From positions 126,843,601-126,907,600 of the forward strand of contig NC_072894.1 in NCBI RefSeq assembly GCF_027943255.1: a stretch of DNA of 64,000 bases. The letters are read 5' to 3'. The DNA comes from Anastrepha obliqua. Lineage: Eukaryota > Arthropoda > Insecta > Diptera > Tephritidae. The notes under the pieces were generated by a model. The model was given only the letters and a program-made list of their open reading frames with translations. It did no database searches and was not told the origin of the DNA. The translations under genes were made by a program, and so were the position numbers. Positions 48,701-58,050 of the stretch are shown one piece after another (the stretch's first letter is position 1; each line of letters begins with the position of its first letter).

Positions 48701-50890
48701 GCCATGATTTATGACTTTTTCGTGCCTGAATTGGACGATGTTGATGTGGACGCCCTTTGGTTCCAACAAGACGGCGCTACATCCCATACAGCCAACGCAA
48801 CAATCGATTTATTGAAGGAAACTTCTGGTGAGCGCATTATCTCGCGCCGTGGACCTGTGGCGTGGCCTCCAAGATCGTGCGATATAACATCGCTGGACTA
48901 TTTCTTGTGGGGCTATGTGAAGTCGCTTGTCTACGCAGATAAGCCCGAGACGATTGACGTCTTGGAAGAGAATATTCGGCGCGTTATTGCTGACATACGG
49001 CCCCAATTGCTGCAAAAAGTGGTTGAAAATTGGGCCTCTCGGCTGGAATTTATTCGAGCCAGCCGCGGCGGCCACTTGCCCGAAATCATTTTTAAAACAT
49101 AATGGCAAACCCTTACCTTTATAATAAAGCTAAATTCTTGGCCATAACATTAAATTATATACGTTTTATTTCTTCTTGAAAACCTAACCTCTAAAAAAAC
49201 ACCCTTTATGAAATGGATTTTTTGTTTAGCATACTTGTGTTTCCATTGAGTCTGGAAGGTATTTATTTGGGCTTGAGTAGCTAGTTAAAGCTAGTAAAAA
49301 TCACTCGAATGATGCCTGTTGCAAGGGCTATCAAAAGCAGCTCTCATACGAGGGAGGTTCAATAAGTACCCAAGTTACAAATTGCATGTGGTCCTAGACG
49401 GCGAAGTGTCCCCATAGACAGCATCTAACTTTGCTTTTATCTCCTCGCATTTTTTCCATCCAAAAACAAAAAGCGAATTACCAAACGATAAAGCTTTTTC
49501 CCATCTTAGCAAAAATCACGAAATACGTCTTACTCGAATAGCTGCCAAATCCAAACTAAACTATCAATCAGTCTGAAATTTGTTTTGCCCTCGTTTAATA
49601 GATGGCAGCACACGAAGCTAACACCAACTTTTCTCAGGAACGCCCTCTGTCATCAAACACGGGTACTTATTGAACGGCCCTCGTATGAGCCGCTTATTAT
49701 TAAGCACATAACTTGTAAACATTCGTGGTCACCAAAATCCCGGAATTCAGGATATTATTGGTATATAATTCATCATAACATAAATACCTTACTGTAATGA
49801 GGAGAGGACTAAGATGTCTTGAGAGACACCGATCAACCAAATATTGAAAATGAATAGAAAAACGCTCGAATAGACTGTACTTATTCCAATTGATTTTTAC
49901 GAAGTTGTTGTTTTTCGACCAAAAAAGTAACTTTTGTCTACTAAGAAAACAGAAATGCATAGGAGGAATGGAACTTACTTCGATAATGTGGCCATGAAGA
50001 AATCAATGGGTACTGTTGCTGGCAAGGACAGCAGTTTAATGCTACGTTGTTTAAATATCCAATTGGCCAAACCTTTATTAGCTTGTTCGATATAATCTTG
50101 AATGACATCCAATACAGTTTCTGGCATGTTCGAGCTTAAAGCGTCCTAAAATTATATTATATATTCACAATATTCAACCGTTTTCAAATATTTATCGATG
50201 TACTTACATGTCTATGCTTTTTGCATTCTCTACATTCAGGATCAAAGTCTTGAGGTTGTGCCACAGTCTCTGATACTACAAAAGTCGACTGAACAGCCAC
50301 ACAGCGGCGACAGTTTATTAAATTGTTCCGGTGGAGAAATTGCATTGCATCGTCGAATCCTTGTTGACAGAATTTCGAAAGAAATTCTGGACGTGGTGGA
50401 AACAGAATTCGAACAAAACGATTAACATTCTGTCGCGATATCTCAATGCTTGTATTGGCCCAATTCAAATGAAAAAGTTGGGAACTTTGATCACGTGGGC
50501 AAATATCACTTTCACCGCAGAAGGGGCTTACAGTAATTGTGTTCTCATCCAATATTGGCAAGTTGTTCGAAAACGCCCCATCCATATAGCGTACTCCACG
50601 AAACCGAGGTGGGAATATTCCTGAGAAGCCCGGAATGAAGCATGCACATAGCAACGCTTGCAAGAGTTCATCACGAGAATTGAATTCGGAGATAATCACA
50701 TTTTTACCATCATGAACCCGAGTCAGTGAAATGTGCAAGCGTCCATTAACGCGTTTGTGTGCATCTTCTGGCAAATGCTTTTGTAAACCTTCATACAAGC
50801 AAGTCTGTATATTAAATGAGGGACTGAAAGGTCCAAGCGAATGACGTCGGGCTTCATTAACCACACGAAAGAAGTCAGATGTCATGCTAC
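36469..50890 (-). CDS. bmm: brummer (bmm), ATGL/PNPLA2-type triglyceride lipase, 5' end not found in window
   Basis: Brummer hydrolyses triglyceride at lipid droplets and controls fat storage in flies. Join in transcript order: 50890-50208, 50145-49979, 47345-47237, 47163-47075, 43604-43493, 43435-43291, 36755-36469; 1592 nt, 529 residues, all GT-AG and phase-consistent. The first exon here resumes the patatin domain with SMTSDFFRVVNEARRHSLG and contains ISEFNSRDELLQALLCACF and the catalytic-Asp box RYMDGAFSNNLP. The glycine-rich loop and GxSxG serine must lie in one or more upstream exons, which I could not find up to 64000. The region NKGLANWIFKQRSIKLLSLP is well conserved in fly brummer. 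The C-terminal part (exons at 47.3 kb and below) is assigned on splice phase and is less certain as a match to known isoforms. Confidence 0.9.
36756..39019. other. bmm intron sequence, no feature recognised
   Basis: AT-rich, no transposon ends or coding frames I can assign, before the LINE that begins near 39020. Confidence 0.55.
41021..41210 (+). mobile_element. tRNA-derived SINE, 5' truncated, inserted in the LINE
   Basis: The tail half of the SINE family (GGCAGGCAATGGCCAACCTC, GGAGTCGGCTTGAAACTGTA, ACGCGCCAATTATATA). The LINE target ATATTAACT is duplicated at 41012-41020 and at 42520-42528, beyond the mariner that later landed in the SINE tail. Confidence 0.9.
41213..42516 (+). mobile_element. 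Full-length DD41D mariner (rosa-like)
   Basis: 1304 bp. The left end ACGGGTGATCAATTAAGAGG and the right end ATTGATCACCCGT share a 13-bp match; TA lies at 41211-41212 and 42517-42518. It has one uninterrupted transposase frame. It is inserted in the SINE tail. A near-identical copy begins at 63325. Confidence 0.95.
41325..42410 (+). CDS. DD41D mariner transposase, third catalytic Asp changed to Asn
   Basis: 361 codons from ATG 41325 (MERLTPQQRLQIVQLYYENQ), chosen because the related copies start at the same point; the frame is open a little further upstream. HTH region 1-110 (LSYGTTWSILRKDLHLKAY), linker (VQELKPNDLPARHRFADWAL), first Asp in ILFSDEAHFWLNGYVNKQN, second in IWFQQDGATCHTA, then WPPRSCDITPLNFFLWG. 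In the copies at 48277, 54788 and 59070 the last block reads LDYF or LDFF. Here codon 42204-42206 is AAC, so the third metal-binding Asp (41 residues after the second) is Asn. The protein should bind DNA but not cut it. All else looks intact. Confidence 0.9.
   Translation: MERLTPQQRLQIVQLYYENQRSVTNVFRALRPHYGQHNRPALNTIRHTINKFESEYSLVDNSRPNRPRPARSIENIAAVAESVRENRDESIRHRFQQLGLSYGTTWSILRKDLHLKAYKIQLVQELKPNDLPARHRFADWALEKIEEDPLFSSKILFSDEAHFWLNGYVNKQNCRIWDEVQPEQVQELPLHPEKTTVWCGLWAGGIIGPYFFKNNDGRNVTVNGARYRTMISDFLLPEIESNDLYDIWFQQDGATCHTARETMTLLRSHFGEQLISRLGPVSWPPRSCDITPLNFFLWGFVKSKVYADKPATIEALEANITRVIHDIPVEMLERVIENWTFRMDHLKRSCGQHLNEVIFKK
43291..43435 (-). CDS. bmm: bmm coding exon
   Basis: 145 nt. The acceptor is TACCTCCAG before GTCAAAGTTACG; the donor is AATCTG|GTAAGT. 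It encodes VKVTEIFEVDGDEKLATDPK and a His-rich run (HPNPHQHHHNVV), ending one base into a codon completed at 36755. Confidence 0.8.
43493..43604 (-). CDS. bmm: bmm coding exon
   Basis: 112 nt. The acceptor is TTTCTCTTCAG before CGGAGCTCC; the donor is AACAAG|GTAAGT. It encodes GAPSIEGDVDNYEHVLKV and THNDALYAYYYTDDLTNK. Confidence 0.8.
43878..44440 (+). mobile_element. Internally deleted mariner (DD34D type)
   Basis: The ends CCCTATGATCAAAAAGTACC and CCCTATGATCAGAAAGTACC (right end inverted) are flanked by TA. The remaining transposase C-terminal part contains ILHDDNAPSHRA, SYSPDVALCDFFLFLKLKLP (34 residues between the Asps) and the C-terminal tail. The N-terminal half is deleted. It lies in a bmm intron. 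Confidence 0.85.
44441..45012. other. bmm intron sequence, no feature recognised
   Basis: AT-rich, no open frames or repeats I can assign. Confidence 0.55.
45013..46295 (-). mobile_element. Full-length mariner (DD34D), transposase degenerate
   Basis: 1283 bp. The ends CGAGGGGTGCCTTTTATATG and CGAAGGGTGCCTTTTATATT are flanked by TA at 45011-45012 and 46296-46297. Transposase on minus: MELNREHFRTIIFYNFRRGL near 46120, FREGRPKSVVVPKTIDAV, LILQDRHVTYREIETILGIS, then frame breaks near 45670-45780, and HPPYSPDLAPNDFFLFPYVK near 45240. The second catalytic block reads LPQDKASSHTS, with the usual His-Asp-Asn altered on both sides of the Asp. It lies in a bmm intron, same sense. Confidence 0.9.
46298..47074. 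other. bmm intron sequence, no feature recognised
   Basis: No coding frame or transposon end recognised. Confidence 0.55.
47075..47163 (-). CDS. bmm: bmm coding exon
   Basis: 89 nt. The acceptor is TTTAAATACAG before ATTTGTGAAAC; the donor is GATGAATG|GTAAGT. It encodes ICETPHFDTTGLLHSKRLYG and PRVSILVDE, ending two bases into the next codon. Confidence 0.8.
47237..47345 (-). CDS. bmm: bmm coding exon
   Basis: 109 nt. The acceptor is TACTTCCTAG before GATCTTAAAAG; the donor is TTAACG|GTGAGT. Its first base completes the codon split at 49979. It encodes ILKVTPVIARHIRVRVENIL and RLLTNTIHTRILSKLT, a basic amphipathic stretch that could contact lipid droplets (inference). Confidence 0.8.
48018..48080 (-). 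CDS. bmm: Possible alternative terminal exon of bmm
   Basis: The acceptor GTTTAATTCTAG precedes AACAGTCAAGC. Two readings are possible. Joined to exon 50145-49979 it gives TVKQLPKPFGKTFASA and stops at 48029. Joined directly to exon 50890-50208 (phase 0) it gives NSQAASKAIWEDICERLTKI and stops at 48018. AATAAA follows on minus at 47979-47984, as expected for a terminal exon. Without transcripts I cannot tell whether it is used, or whether it belongs to bmm. Confidence 0.4.
   Translation of the reverse strand, partial: NSQAASKAIWEDICERLTKI
48277..49206 (+). mobile_element. DD41D mariner with N-terminal deletion
   Basis: 930 bp. The ends AAGGGTGTTTTTTTTTAGAG and, from the right, AAGGGTGTTTTTTTAGAGG are flanked by TA. 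The transposase begins MNRLTPEQRLQIVQIYYENN, then about 370 bp is missing, and it resumes at FLFSDESHFWLNGYVNKQNC. All three Asp are kept (WFQQDGATSHTA, DITSLDYFLWG). The C-terminal catalytic frame (48482-49102) is open, but the DNA-binding half is lost. It lies antisense in a bmm intron. Confidence 0.9.
49349..49683. mobile_element. Short mariner-type MITE
   Basis: 335 bp. The inverted ends CGAGGGAGGTTCAATAAGTA and CGAGGGCCGTTCAATAAGTA are followed by CCC; TA lies at both sides (49347-49348, 49684-49685). No coding sequence. It lies in a bmm intron. Confidence 0.85.
49979..50145 (-). CDS. bmm: bmm coding exon
   Basis: 167 nt, phase 0 start. The acceptor is TAATTTTAG before GACGCTTTAAGC; the donor is TATCGAA|GTAAGT. 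It encodes DALSSNMPETVLDVIQDYIE, NKGLANWIFKQRSIKLLSLP and PIDFFMATLS. Confidence 0.9.
50208..50890 (-). CDS. bmm: bmm coding exon carrying most of the patatin domain
   Basis: 683 nt. The acceptor is TTTTATTGCAG before GTAGCATGACATC; the donor is AGACAT|GTAAGT. It encodes the patatin core downstream of the serine elbow, with catalytic Asp in YMDGAF, the fly-typical stretch SPFCGESDICPRDQSSQLF, and a Cys-rich segment (NCRRC, DPECRECKKH) that may bind a metal (inference). The first two bases finish a codon from an exon not seen here. Confidence 0.95.
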
Positions 50891-51850
50891 CTGCAATAAA
50901 ACAGAAACAAAAAAAAAAACTTTTTGTTATAGTTAATTTACTTGGTTCGTAATGAGTTTAGGCTCATAAAACTGTAATTCGTACCGCGTTAAGTGGCATA
51001 TGATTATGTGTTTATTACACATTTAACCTTTTCGGCTCTTAATATGAAAATTTCATTTTAAATCTGTACCTTCGTTCGGGACGAAAGGGTCAATTGTCGT
51101 AATGCTTCAAAAACTTTTAAATAAAATGCAATCGCAAATGATGTATTAATTTCTTAATTAAAGCAACTAATATAACCGGTATTAGAGCAGCACATATATG
51201 TACATATGCATGTATGCACACACACTGAAAAAAGTATTGGCACAGCGTAGATATGAAGGTATAATTTAGCATTATTATTTTAACAAATTTTATTTTTTAT
51301 TTTTATTTAATAATAAATTCGATATTAATATATTTGTTTCTGAGAAAAAAATTCTTAATTATTTCCTTATATTTTGCGAAAAAAGTTTTCGGATGAACGG
51401 TGGATAGTGCAACAAATTAAGAAAAATCCAAATTTGAGCGCTCCTCAGCTCGCAACACAAGTCGCCCACCACCTTAATATTAACTGCAACCCCGAAAGTA
51501 CATGTATAGTGTTGCGAAGGTATAATTATAATGGAAGAGTTGCACGAAAAAATCTTTTAATCAATGAGATTAACCGGCACAAGAGAATAATATTTGCAAA
51601 GCGCCACGGGGATAAGGATTTCGAGAGCTGGAAGCACGTTTTATTTGCATATGAAAGCAAGATTAACACATTTAGGTCATATGGACAATCATATGTTTGG
51701 AGAAGACCTAATGAAGAGTTGCTGGAAAAAAATATACGTCCGACAGGTAAACATGGGGGTGGATCGGTAATTGTATGGGGTTCCATGCCAAGAAGACTGA
51801 ATGCTGTGCGAAAAAATAAAGGCTTGCCGACTAATCTATGTATATATTAA

Positions 51851-52546
51851 GGGAGGGGTCTAGGGTTTGACTTTCAAAAAATCGATTTTTTGGAAATAGC
51901 TTTTTCTTATATTATAGTAAATCATCTCAAAAATCTTGTCCCAAAATTTCAGCTCAATCGGAGCAAAACTTTTGGAGTTATAGACGTTTTTGTCCCCACT
52001 CGTTACGTTTTTCTCGAAACCACTTTTTCAAAGTCCGTGACTATTAGAACTTCAACAATATTTAACCGATCCTTTTCAAATTTGATATACAACTTCTATA
52101 TATAAAATACCTCCCCCCCACTGAGAGATTTTTCACTTTTTTGTTTTACATTGAGGGCGGTTTCCACTTATACAGCGAAAAAATCAGTGAAAATCGTACT
52201 TTTTGCTTTAAAAACACGCTGGCAACGTAAAAATGAAAAAAAAAATCGGAGCCAGTGGAGGGGAGGTTTTGGTGATAATTTAACCAAATAATTCTGTTTT
52301 TTTTATTTCAGGTGATTCTACAACTAGATACGATAGTCACCGCAAATCACCTTTTGGAAAAGGCGTTTTCGGAAAAGTTACCTCACCGGCTTATTTCCCG
52401 ATATTTTCTTACAAAAATTTAGTACAATATTGTTGAAATGATGCTTTATAATGTACAAAAAGTTTAAATACATTTTCACTATTCATATCTCTAAAGCAAA
52501 GTCTCAAAAATTCATTAAAAAAATGTTCAAACCCTAGACCCCTCCC
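51851..52546. mobile_element. TTAA-specific MITE, Kolobok-like
   Basis: 696 bp. Perfect 20-bp inverted ends GGGAGGGGTCTAGGGTTTGA with TTAA at 51847-51850 and 52547-52550. Starts of TTAAGG type are known for Kolobok/T2 elements; piggyBac also uses TTAA but its ends differ. No coding sequence. Confidence 0.85.
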
Positions 52547-52552
52547 TTAATA

Positions 52553-53138
52553 CGGAGAGCAAAATTTTGTCGTACCTGTTTTTAGTATTTATAGTCAGAG
52601 AAAAAAGTTGAAACATATACCAATGGATAGCATATGTGGAGACGGTTTGCACAATGTATTAAAATATGTACATAAGTGAATAGGTGGAGGTAATATTAAT
52701 CACACTATTTTACCTGTATTATGATATATCATGATATAATATGTATCATGATATAAAAGTTGATGAAACAACTGGAAACTTATATATTGTGAATCTATAT
52801 TACTATAAATTTGATTCAGAAATTATGATGGTCATGGATTTATTAATAATTGTTTTTTTTATGGTTTTTCAAAAACAATAAACTTTTTTCCGTAATACAT
52901 GAAATTAAATGTTTCCAATTCATAAATAAAAAAAAATTATGATATTTGAAATACACAAATATACATAGGATCGCTTAACACAGGTAAAAGGGGATATTTT
53001 TCACATTTAATTTTACTACATCTATTCACATATGTATATCATGTAAAAAGTTTCAACATAAGTTATATTTATATATGTTTCAACTTTTTTTTATGACTAC
53101 AAATACTAAAAAAAGGTATGACTAAATTTTGCTCTTCG
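52553..53138. mobile_element. Long-inverted-repeat MITE, TA-flanked
   Basis: 586 bp. The arms start CGGAGAGCAAAATTTTGTC and CGAAGAGCAAAATTTAGTC and stay similar for about 70 bp through GTTGAAACATATA. TA lies at 52551-52552 and 53139-53140. It starts within a base of the TTAA copy that bounds the previous MITE. No coding sequence. Confidence 0.8.
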
Positions 53139-53449
53139 TATTTATATAACGTCGATCCTAGTATTAATTATATTGCTTTTTCTTAAACATTATTTGCCTA
53201 ACTATACTTTATATACATAAATGTCCGAGTTCTTTTTTGTCATGTACATATTTTGTTAAGTTTTTATGTTTGTATTTTCTATGTACGAATGAGTTGAAGT
53301 TTGTTTATGTTTTTTATAGTTTTGAAAAGTACGCTTGAAGAACGAAAATAAATGTGACACATAAACGCATTAGATTTGCATTTTAATATATAATTTTTTT
53401 ATTTAAAATCATATAACTTGGGTGTCCGAGTTCTTTATTGGCCACTGTA

Positions 53450-53936
53450 TGTAGCTCTCAAAACACCAAAGTGGCATTTCTTTGCATGCGATAAACCTAA
53501 TGTCATTGGCTCTGCGATTTATCGCATGAGGTCTGCGAAGAGCGGTCTCCATCTGCGTTACATTCTATGACATGATTTGCATGCGATCAGCGTCCGCATG
53601 CTGAGACAGGGGTACACCAACCCCTTCATTTTCAAATGTGGTTACAGAAAGCAGTAGTTTGCCACGCGCAACTAACAGTCGTTCATAACTGATAAGAACA
53701 CAAAATGCACATTGCTCTTGCGAAAAAAAATCATGTATGTAAACAAATATTGACGCAAATCGGCATTAATACTACGATTGGCGATTATACGTACATACAA
53801 ACATACATATGTATGTCGATAACGGTGTTGATTTTTTTTTTAATATGATTGAGCTGAACTTGAACCAAACATACATATGTAGATATAAGAACATTTGTAT
53901 GTATAATAGATGTATCTATATGTACGTATGTATGTA
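53450..53936. other. Unassigned, holds one copy of a dispersed repeat
   Basis: 53577-53616 (inverted match to 25692-25728) is preceded by smaller internal palindromes (GCATGCGATAAAC / GATTTATCGCATG). It may be the end of an unidentified DNA transposon. Confidence 0.45.
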
Positions 53937-53938
53937 TA

Positions 53939-54660
53939 CAGTGACGGACATAAGTGTAGGCACAATAACGTCAATGGAATAAAAATCAAGTTTTTCAAAT
54001 CAACAATAACAAAAACTGTTTATTCCACATAAGTTACGCATACTCATACATTTTAGTTAAAAAATTAAGTTTTAATTTTTGAAAATTCACAGTGCTTAAA
54101 CCATAAATTAACGGAAAAGTAAAAGTTCTTTTATATGTTTAAAATTTAAAGAAGGCCTTGGAGACGTTGGAAGACCTTTTTGTTTTAGTACGGCTTTCAT
54201 CAAGCTATTCGGCATTGAGTGCACTAATTTTTTCGTAAATTCTTCGCCAATATTAAACCATTCTTCTTTTCATGCTGGTTTCAATTCAGGCTTCGTGGAA
54301 ATCACACATTTTCTGACTCGTTGTTCCAATTCCTTCCACAAGCACTCAATAGGATTGAGGTTTGGAGACTGTGGGGGATGCGGCAGAACACGTGCCGTGT
54401 GATAAGCAAGCCACATCTTTACATCATGCGCCGTGTGCCTAAGGTCATTGTCATGCTGAAATGTGAAGGAGCTTGGTAGATTCAACTGATCTGCACTGTT
54501 TTTGAGATTTTCTTTCAATATGTTTAAATAAACTGATTTGTTCATTAGACTTTCAATAAATACAAGCTCCCCCACACCTGCTGCAGACATGCAACCCCAA
54601 ACCATTAATCCTCCACCACCGTACTTCACACTTGGTGCTAGATTTTTTGCAGCGTAAGCT
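53939..54660 (-). mobile_element. Tc1-like element, 5' part lost
   Basis: The end CAGTGACGGACATAAGTGTA follows TA at 53937-53938. The minus-strand transposase (54629-54270) has YGGGGLMVWGCMSAAGVGEL, TFQHDNDLRHTAHDVK (second Asp) and PQSPNLNPIECLWKELEQRV; 34 residues separate Asp and Glu (DD34E). The conserved SPDLN reads SPNLN. The N-terminal half and the other end are missing. Confidence 0.85.
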
Positions 54661-54787
54661 ACAAAATTAATTAATAATAATTAAATTAAAAAATATTAAA
54701 TCTGAAAAACAATACATTATCCCTCCCAGTAGCTAAGAAACTGGTTTCTAGCCACCAGAAAATCGCAAGTGTAAGAGGAGATATGTA

Positions 54788-56076
54788 AAGGGTTGTTAAG
54801 TTTCAAGGACCGGTGTTGATTTTGAATAAAATCCAATTTTTTAAGAAATTATGGTCATTTCTCTTTATTATGATAATATTGGTATGGCTGAATTAAGTAT
54901 GGAGCAAAATATCGGCCAAATGGCCGCCGCGGCTTCGGCGGCACACCTCCATCCGATGATCCAAATTTTCGATGACGCTGAGGCATAGTTGAGGTTCTAT
55001 GCCGTTAATTTGCCGAATTATCTCATCCTTTAGCTCTTGAATTGTTGCTGGCTTATCGACCTACACCTTTTCTTTCAAATAACCCCAAAGAAAGAAGTCC
55101 AACGGTGTCAAATCACATGATCTTGGTGGCCAATTGACATCGCCGCGACGTGAGATTATTCGGCCATCAAATTTTTCGCGCAAAAAAGCCATTGTTTTGT
55201 TAGCTGTGTGACAAGTGGCACCGTCCTGTTGACACCACATATCGTCCACACCCATATCTTCCCATTCGGGCCATAAAAAGTTCGTTATCATCTCACGATA
55301 TCGAATACTATTCACATAACTGCCTGGCCGGCCTTATTTTGGAAAAAATACGGCCCAATGATGCCGCCGGCCCATAAACCGCACCAAACAGTAACTTTTT
55401 GTGCGTGCATTGGTTTTTCGGCAATCTCTCTTGGATTATCATTCGCCCAAATGCGGCAATTCTGCTTATTGACGAATCCACTGAGGTGAAAATGTGCCTC
55501 ATCACTGAAGATGATTTTCTTCGAAAATTGGTCATTCACTGTTGCCATTTCCTGCCACCATTCTGACCATTGACGACGCTTGAAATGGTCAAGAGGCTTT
55601 AGTTCTTGAGTCAATTGCACCTTGTAAGCTTTATATGCATAATGTTCATCAACGACGAGCGTGAGAGGTGCAATTGTTGGGCACGCCGACGAGTTGAGGT
55701 GGACGGCTCTTCAACCACACTATCGCGAACAGCAGCAAAATTTTCTGCAGTACGAGCTGTACGAGCATGCACTAGTGTTTTCACATCTCCTACAGATCCG
55801 GTTTGCTCAAACTTTTGTACAATTTTTTCGATTGTACGCATATTTGGACGATTAAATTGATCGAAAAAATCACGAAGTGCGCGATATGCATTATGATTTG
55901 AACGCCCGTTTTCATAATAAGCCAGAATAACTTTAACGCGTTGATCGATTGTGTATCTTTCCATGGTTCAAATTGAGTTAGTCTGAAATTGAAAAATGTC
56001 AAATAAAATGCAGAAAAAACTTGACGTTTAGGTGTGGTTCAGATTCAATATGGGCCTTTGAAATTTAACCACCCTT
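54788..56076 (-). mobile_element. Full-length DD41D mariner, frameshifted
   Basis: 1289 bp. The ends AAGGGTTGTTAAGTTTCAAG and AAGGGTGGTTAAATTTCAAA are flanked by TA (54786-54787, 56077-56078). The transposase on minus starts at ATG 55964 (MERYTIDQRVKVILAYYENG). A frame break near 55615 leads to TQELKPLDHFKRRQWSEWW and IIFSDEAHFHLSGFVNKQN, and another near 55313 leads to MWCQQDGATCHTA and RSCDLTPLDFFLWGYLKEKV. A stop at 55061 replaces a Tyr. The catalytic triad is intact; the frame is not. Confidence 0.9.
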
Positions 56077-56662
56077 TATATTAAAAAGGTTAAACCCACT
56101 CGACACGTGCATTCAATTAAATATGTGCAATCAACATTATAGACTTCACATTTGTATAGCTCGCAAAGAAAATTTAAACGAATTAAAGCATACTTAGCAT
56201 TCTAGACGTTTAGGCTTTCAGCGGTTCTTATAGCGCGCATGAATTACGCTCGTTTTATTTCTAAAATAGGCGAAATGTAACGACTCAATTTAAGAATACA
56301 AAATTGCAACATTGGCAGAAGCAAAGCAAATTAAAACTAAAGTAATTTCGATTGTCTACCAAATAATTTCCACAAAAATCAAATGACCATTTCAGTCAAT
56401 GGAATGTTCACGAAAACTTTGACCTGCCACTATTCACGATTAATATTCGAAATCTGTTGCTACTGCTATTTGAGTGAAAAAGGTGCATATGCATATACCT
56501 ACATATGTATGTATGTATGAGCATACATCTATATGAATAGAAACGTAAAAGAAAGAACCCTTGGCTAATTTTAAATTCAGACACCAGTTGCGCAAAATAA
56601 GCCGAAAGAAAACAGTATGCACATATAATATGTATATGCATATTACATACATACATACTTAT

Positions 56663-58050
56663 ATCGGGTGTTCTTTTAAGAGATTGAGAACTTAAGATGA
56701 AATTTAAAAAAATAAATATTGTTGGAATGGAATTTTTTATTATACTCTGGTAGATAATTTCACGGCATTTATTTTTTAGTATATGTCTGCCACGGCTACG
56801 AGTTACATGGTCCATTCGATCAGTCCAATTTTTGACTACTTTCTCAAATAAATTTGCCGTAGGGTGTCAATAGGGGCTTTAACATTCCAATAAATTGATT
56901 GTTAAGCGCGCTCTATGGCAAGTTACGCCGTTTTTTGGGGGAAAAAAAAACAAAAAATTCAGTCAGCATGGCTCGATAGCTTTCGTCATTCACCATAAGG
57001 CACCTCTTCCTCATTTAAAAAGAAATACAGACCGATGATACCGCCAGCGCTCCTTGAACTTCGCGAACAGATTTATTTATTTTATTTACAGTCTGTGTCA
57101 GAACAAAATAACCGGTTTTTTTCTTGTAACTTCAAGATATATGTCGTTCTGCTTTTTGCTGCATAATAGTCCCACTCAAGGGCTACGACACCAGTGCTAA
57201 CTCTGGTTAGTGTCGTTCGAAACTTTCCCGTAAACGCAACCAAACAAAAATGAGTGAGAAGTACGCGAAGAGTTTTGAGGCGGTATTTTTATGCACGCAT
57301 TCGAAAGGGCCGAAATTATCTTACGCCGCGGCTGCAAAAGTGATTAAAAAATCAAAAAAGTTTGTTGTGATGTGGAATCAGCAGTATAAGGTCTACAAAA
57401 ATGTTGATGACTTTTCCGAGTGTGTCTTGAAGCGAGTGACGACAAAAATGCAGGATAAAGTGATTGTCCAACCTTTTAAGCGGGACCCTTCTTTGTGACT
57501 ACGCCAAGCACGATCAGTTCTTGCTAAAAAGGGAATAGATGTGAGTATCGACACCATTGAACGTAGACTGAAGGAGCCCAACATATCATACCGTCCCACA
57601 TCATCAAAACCACTGCTATCAGAAAAACACATTGAGAAACAACAAAACAAAAAAATGGTCTGGCCTTCCAAGTCCCCAGACGCCAACCCCATTGAAAATG
57701 TGTGGGGAATTATGAAAACGCATCTTACCGGAAGGTCAGTCCATGATTTAAAGCAACTTGTGCGTCAATGAGCTTATTGAGTAATTGCGCCTCGTAGTTT
57801 TGTACATACTTTCATATAAAAAAAAAAATTAAATATATATGTTTTATACTTCATGAACAATCGCGGTTCCTTTTTTCGGGCACAGACTGTATTCTTTTTT
57901 TTTCAAAGTAAATCTCCACAATTTGGAAGCGTTGTTCTGGCGTTAAACGATTCGCGATGACTTTCCCAATCTTACTGTACAGAAATGTCGACAGAGTTTG
58001 CCATTCTTAGCTGTCAAACCATAGTTCTCAATATCGATAGTTCTCATGCA
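56663..58050 (-). mobile_element. Degenerate mariner-like element, split by a Tc1 insertion
   Basis: The left start CGGGTGTTCTTTTAAGAGAT lies at 56663. Minus-strand scraps resemble the middle of DD41D transposases (RKRCLMVNDESYRAMLTEFF near 56970). The right part after 57891 carries the opposite end of the gene (HTH scrap near 57900-57990) and a run with ATAGTTCTCAATATCGATAG. No working frame; ends only approximate. Confidence 0.5.
57089..57889 (+). mobile_element. Tc1-like element, internally deleted
   Basis: 801 bp. The ends CAGTCTGTGTCAGAACAAAA and CAGTCTGTGCCCGAAAAAAG are flanked by TA (57087-57088, 57890-57891). The transposase starts MSEKYAKSFEAVFLCTHSKG at 57250, with HTH KLSYAAAAKVIKKSKKFV. 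A stop occurs at 57496, then GIDVSIDTIERRLKEPN. A deletion then jumps to WPSKSPDANPIENVWGIMK, which keeps the last Glu but loses both Asp. Non-autonomous. Confidence 0.9.

Larger units (their letters stand above)
51224..53449 (+). mobile_element. Tc1-like element, broken, interrupted by two MITEs
   Basis: Left side near 51224 (CACTGAAAAAAGTATTGGCA). Transposase scraps 51374-51800: HTH (NPNLSAPQLATQVAHHLNIN), WKHVLFAYESKINTF (first Asp changed to Tyr; relatives have FADES), VWRRPNEELLEKN and KHGGGSVIVWGSM. The right end CAGTGGCCAATAAAGAACTC (inverted) lies at 53449 before TA. The two ends match only in style, so they may come from two different Tc1 elements. Confidence 0.6.

Noticed and set aside
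50198..50624. Plus-strand frames of 75-97 codons
   Set aside because: Antisense shadows of the bmm patatin exon.
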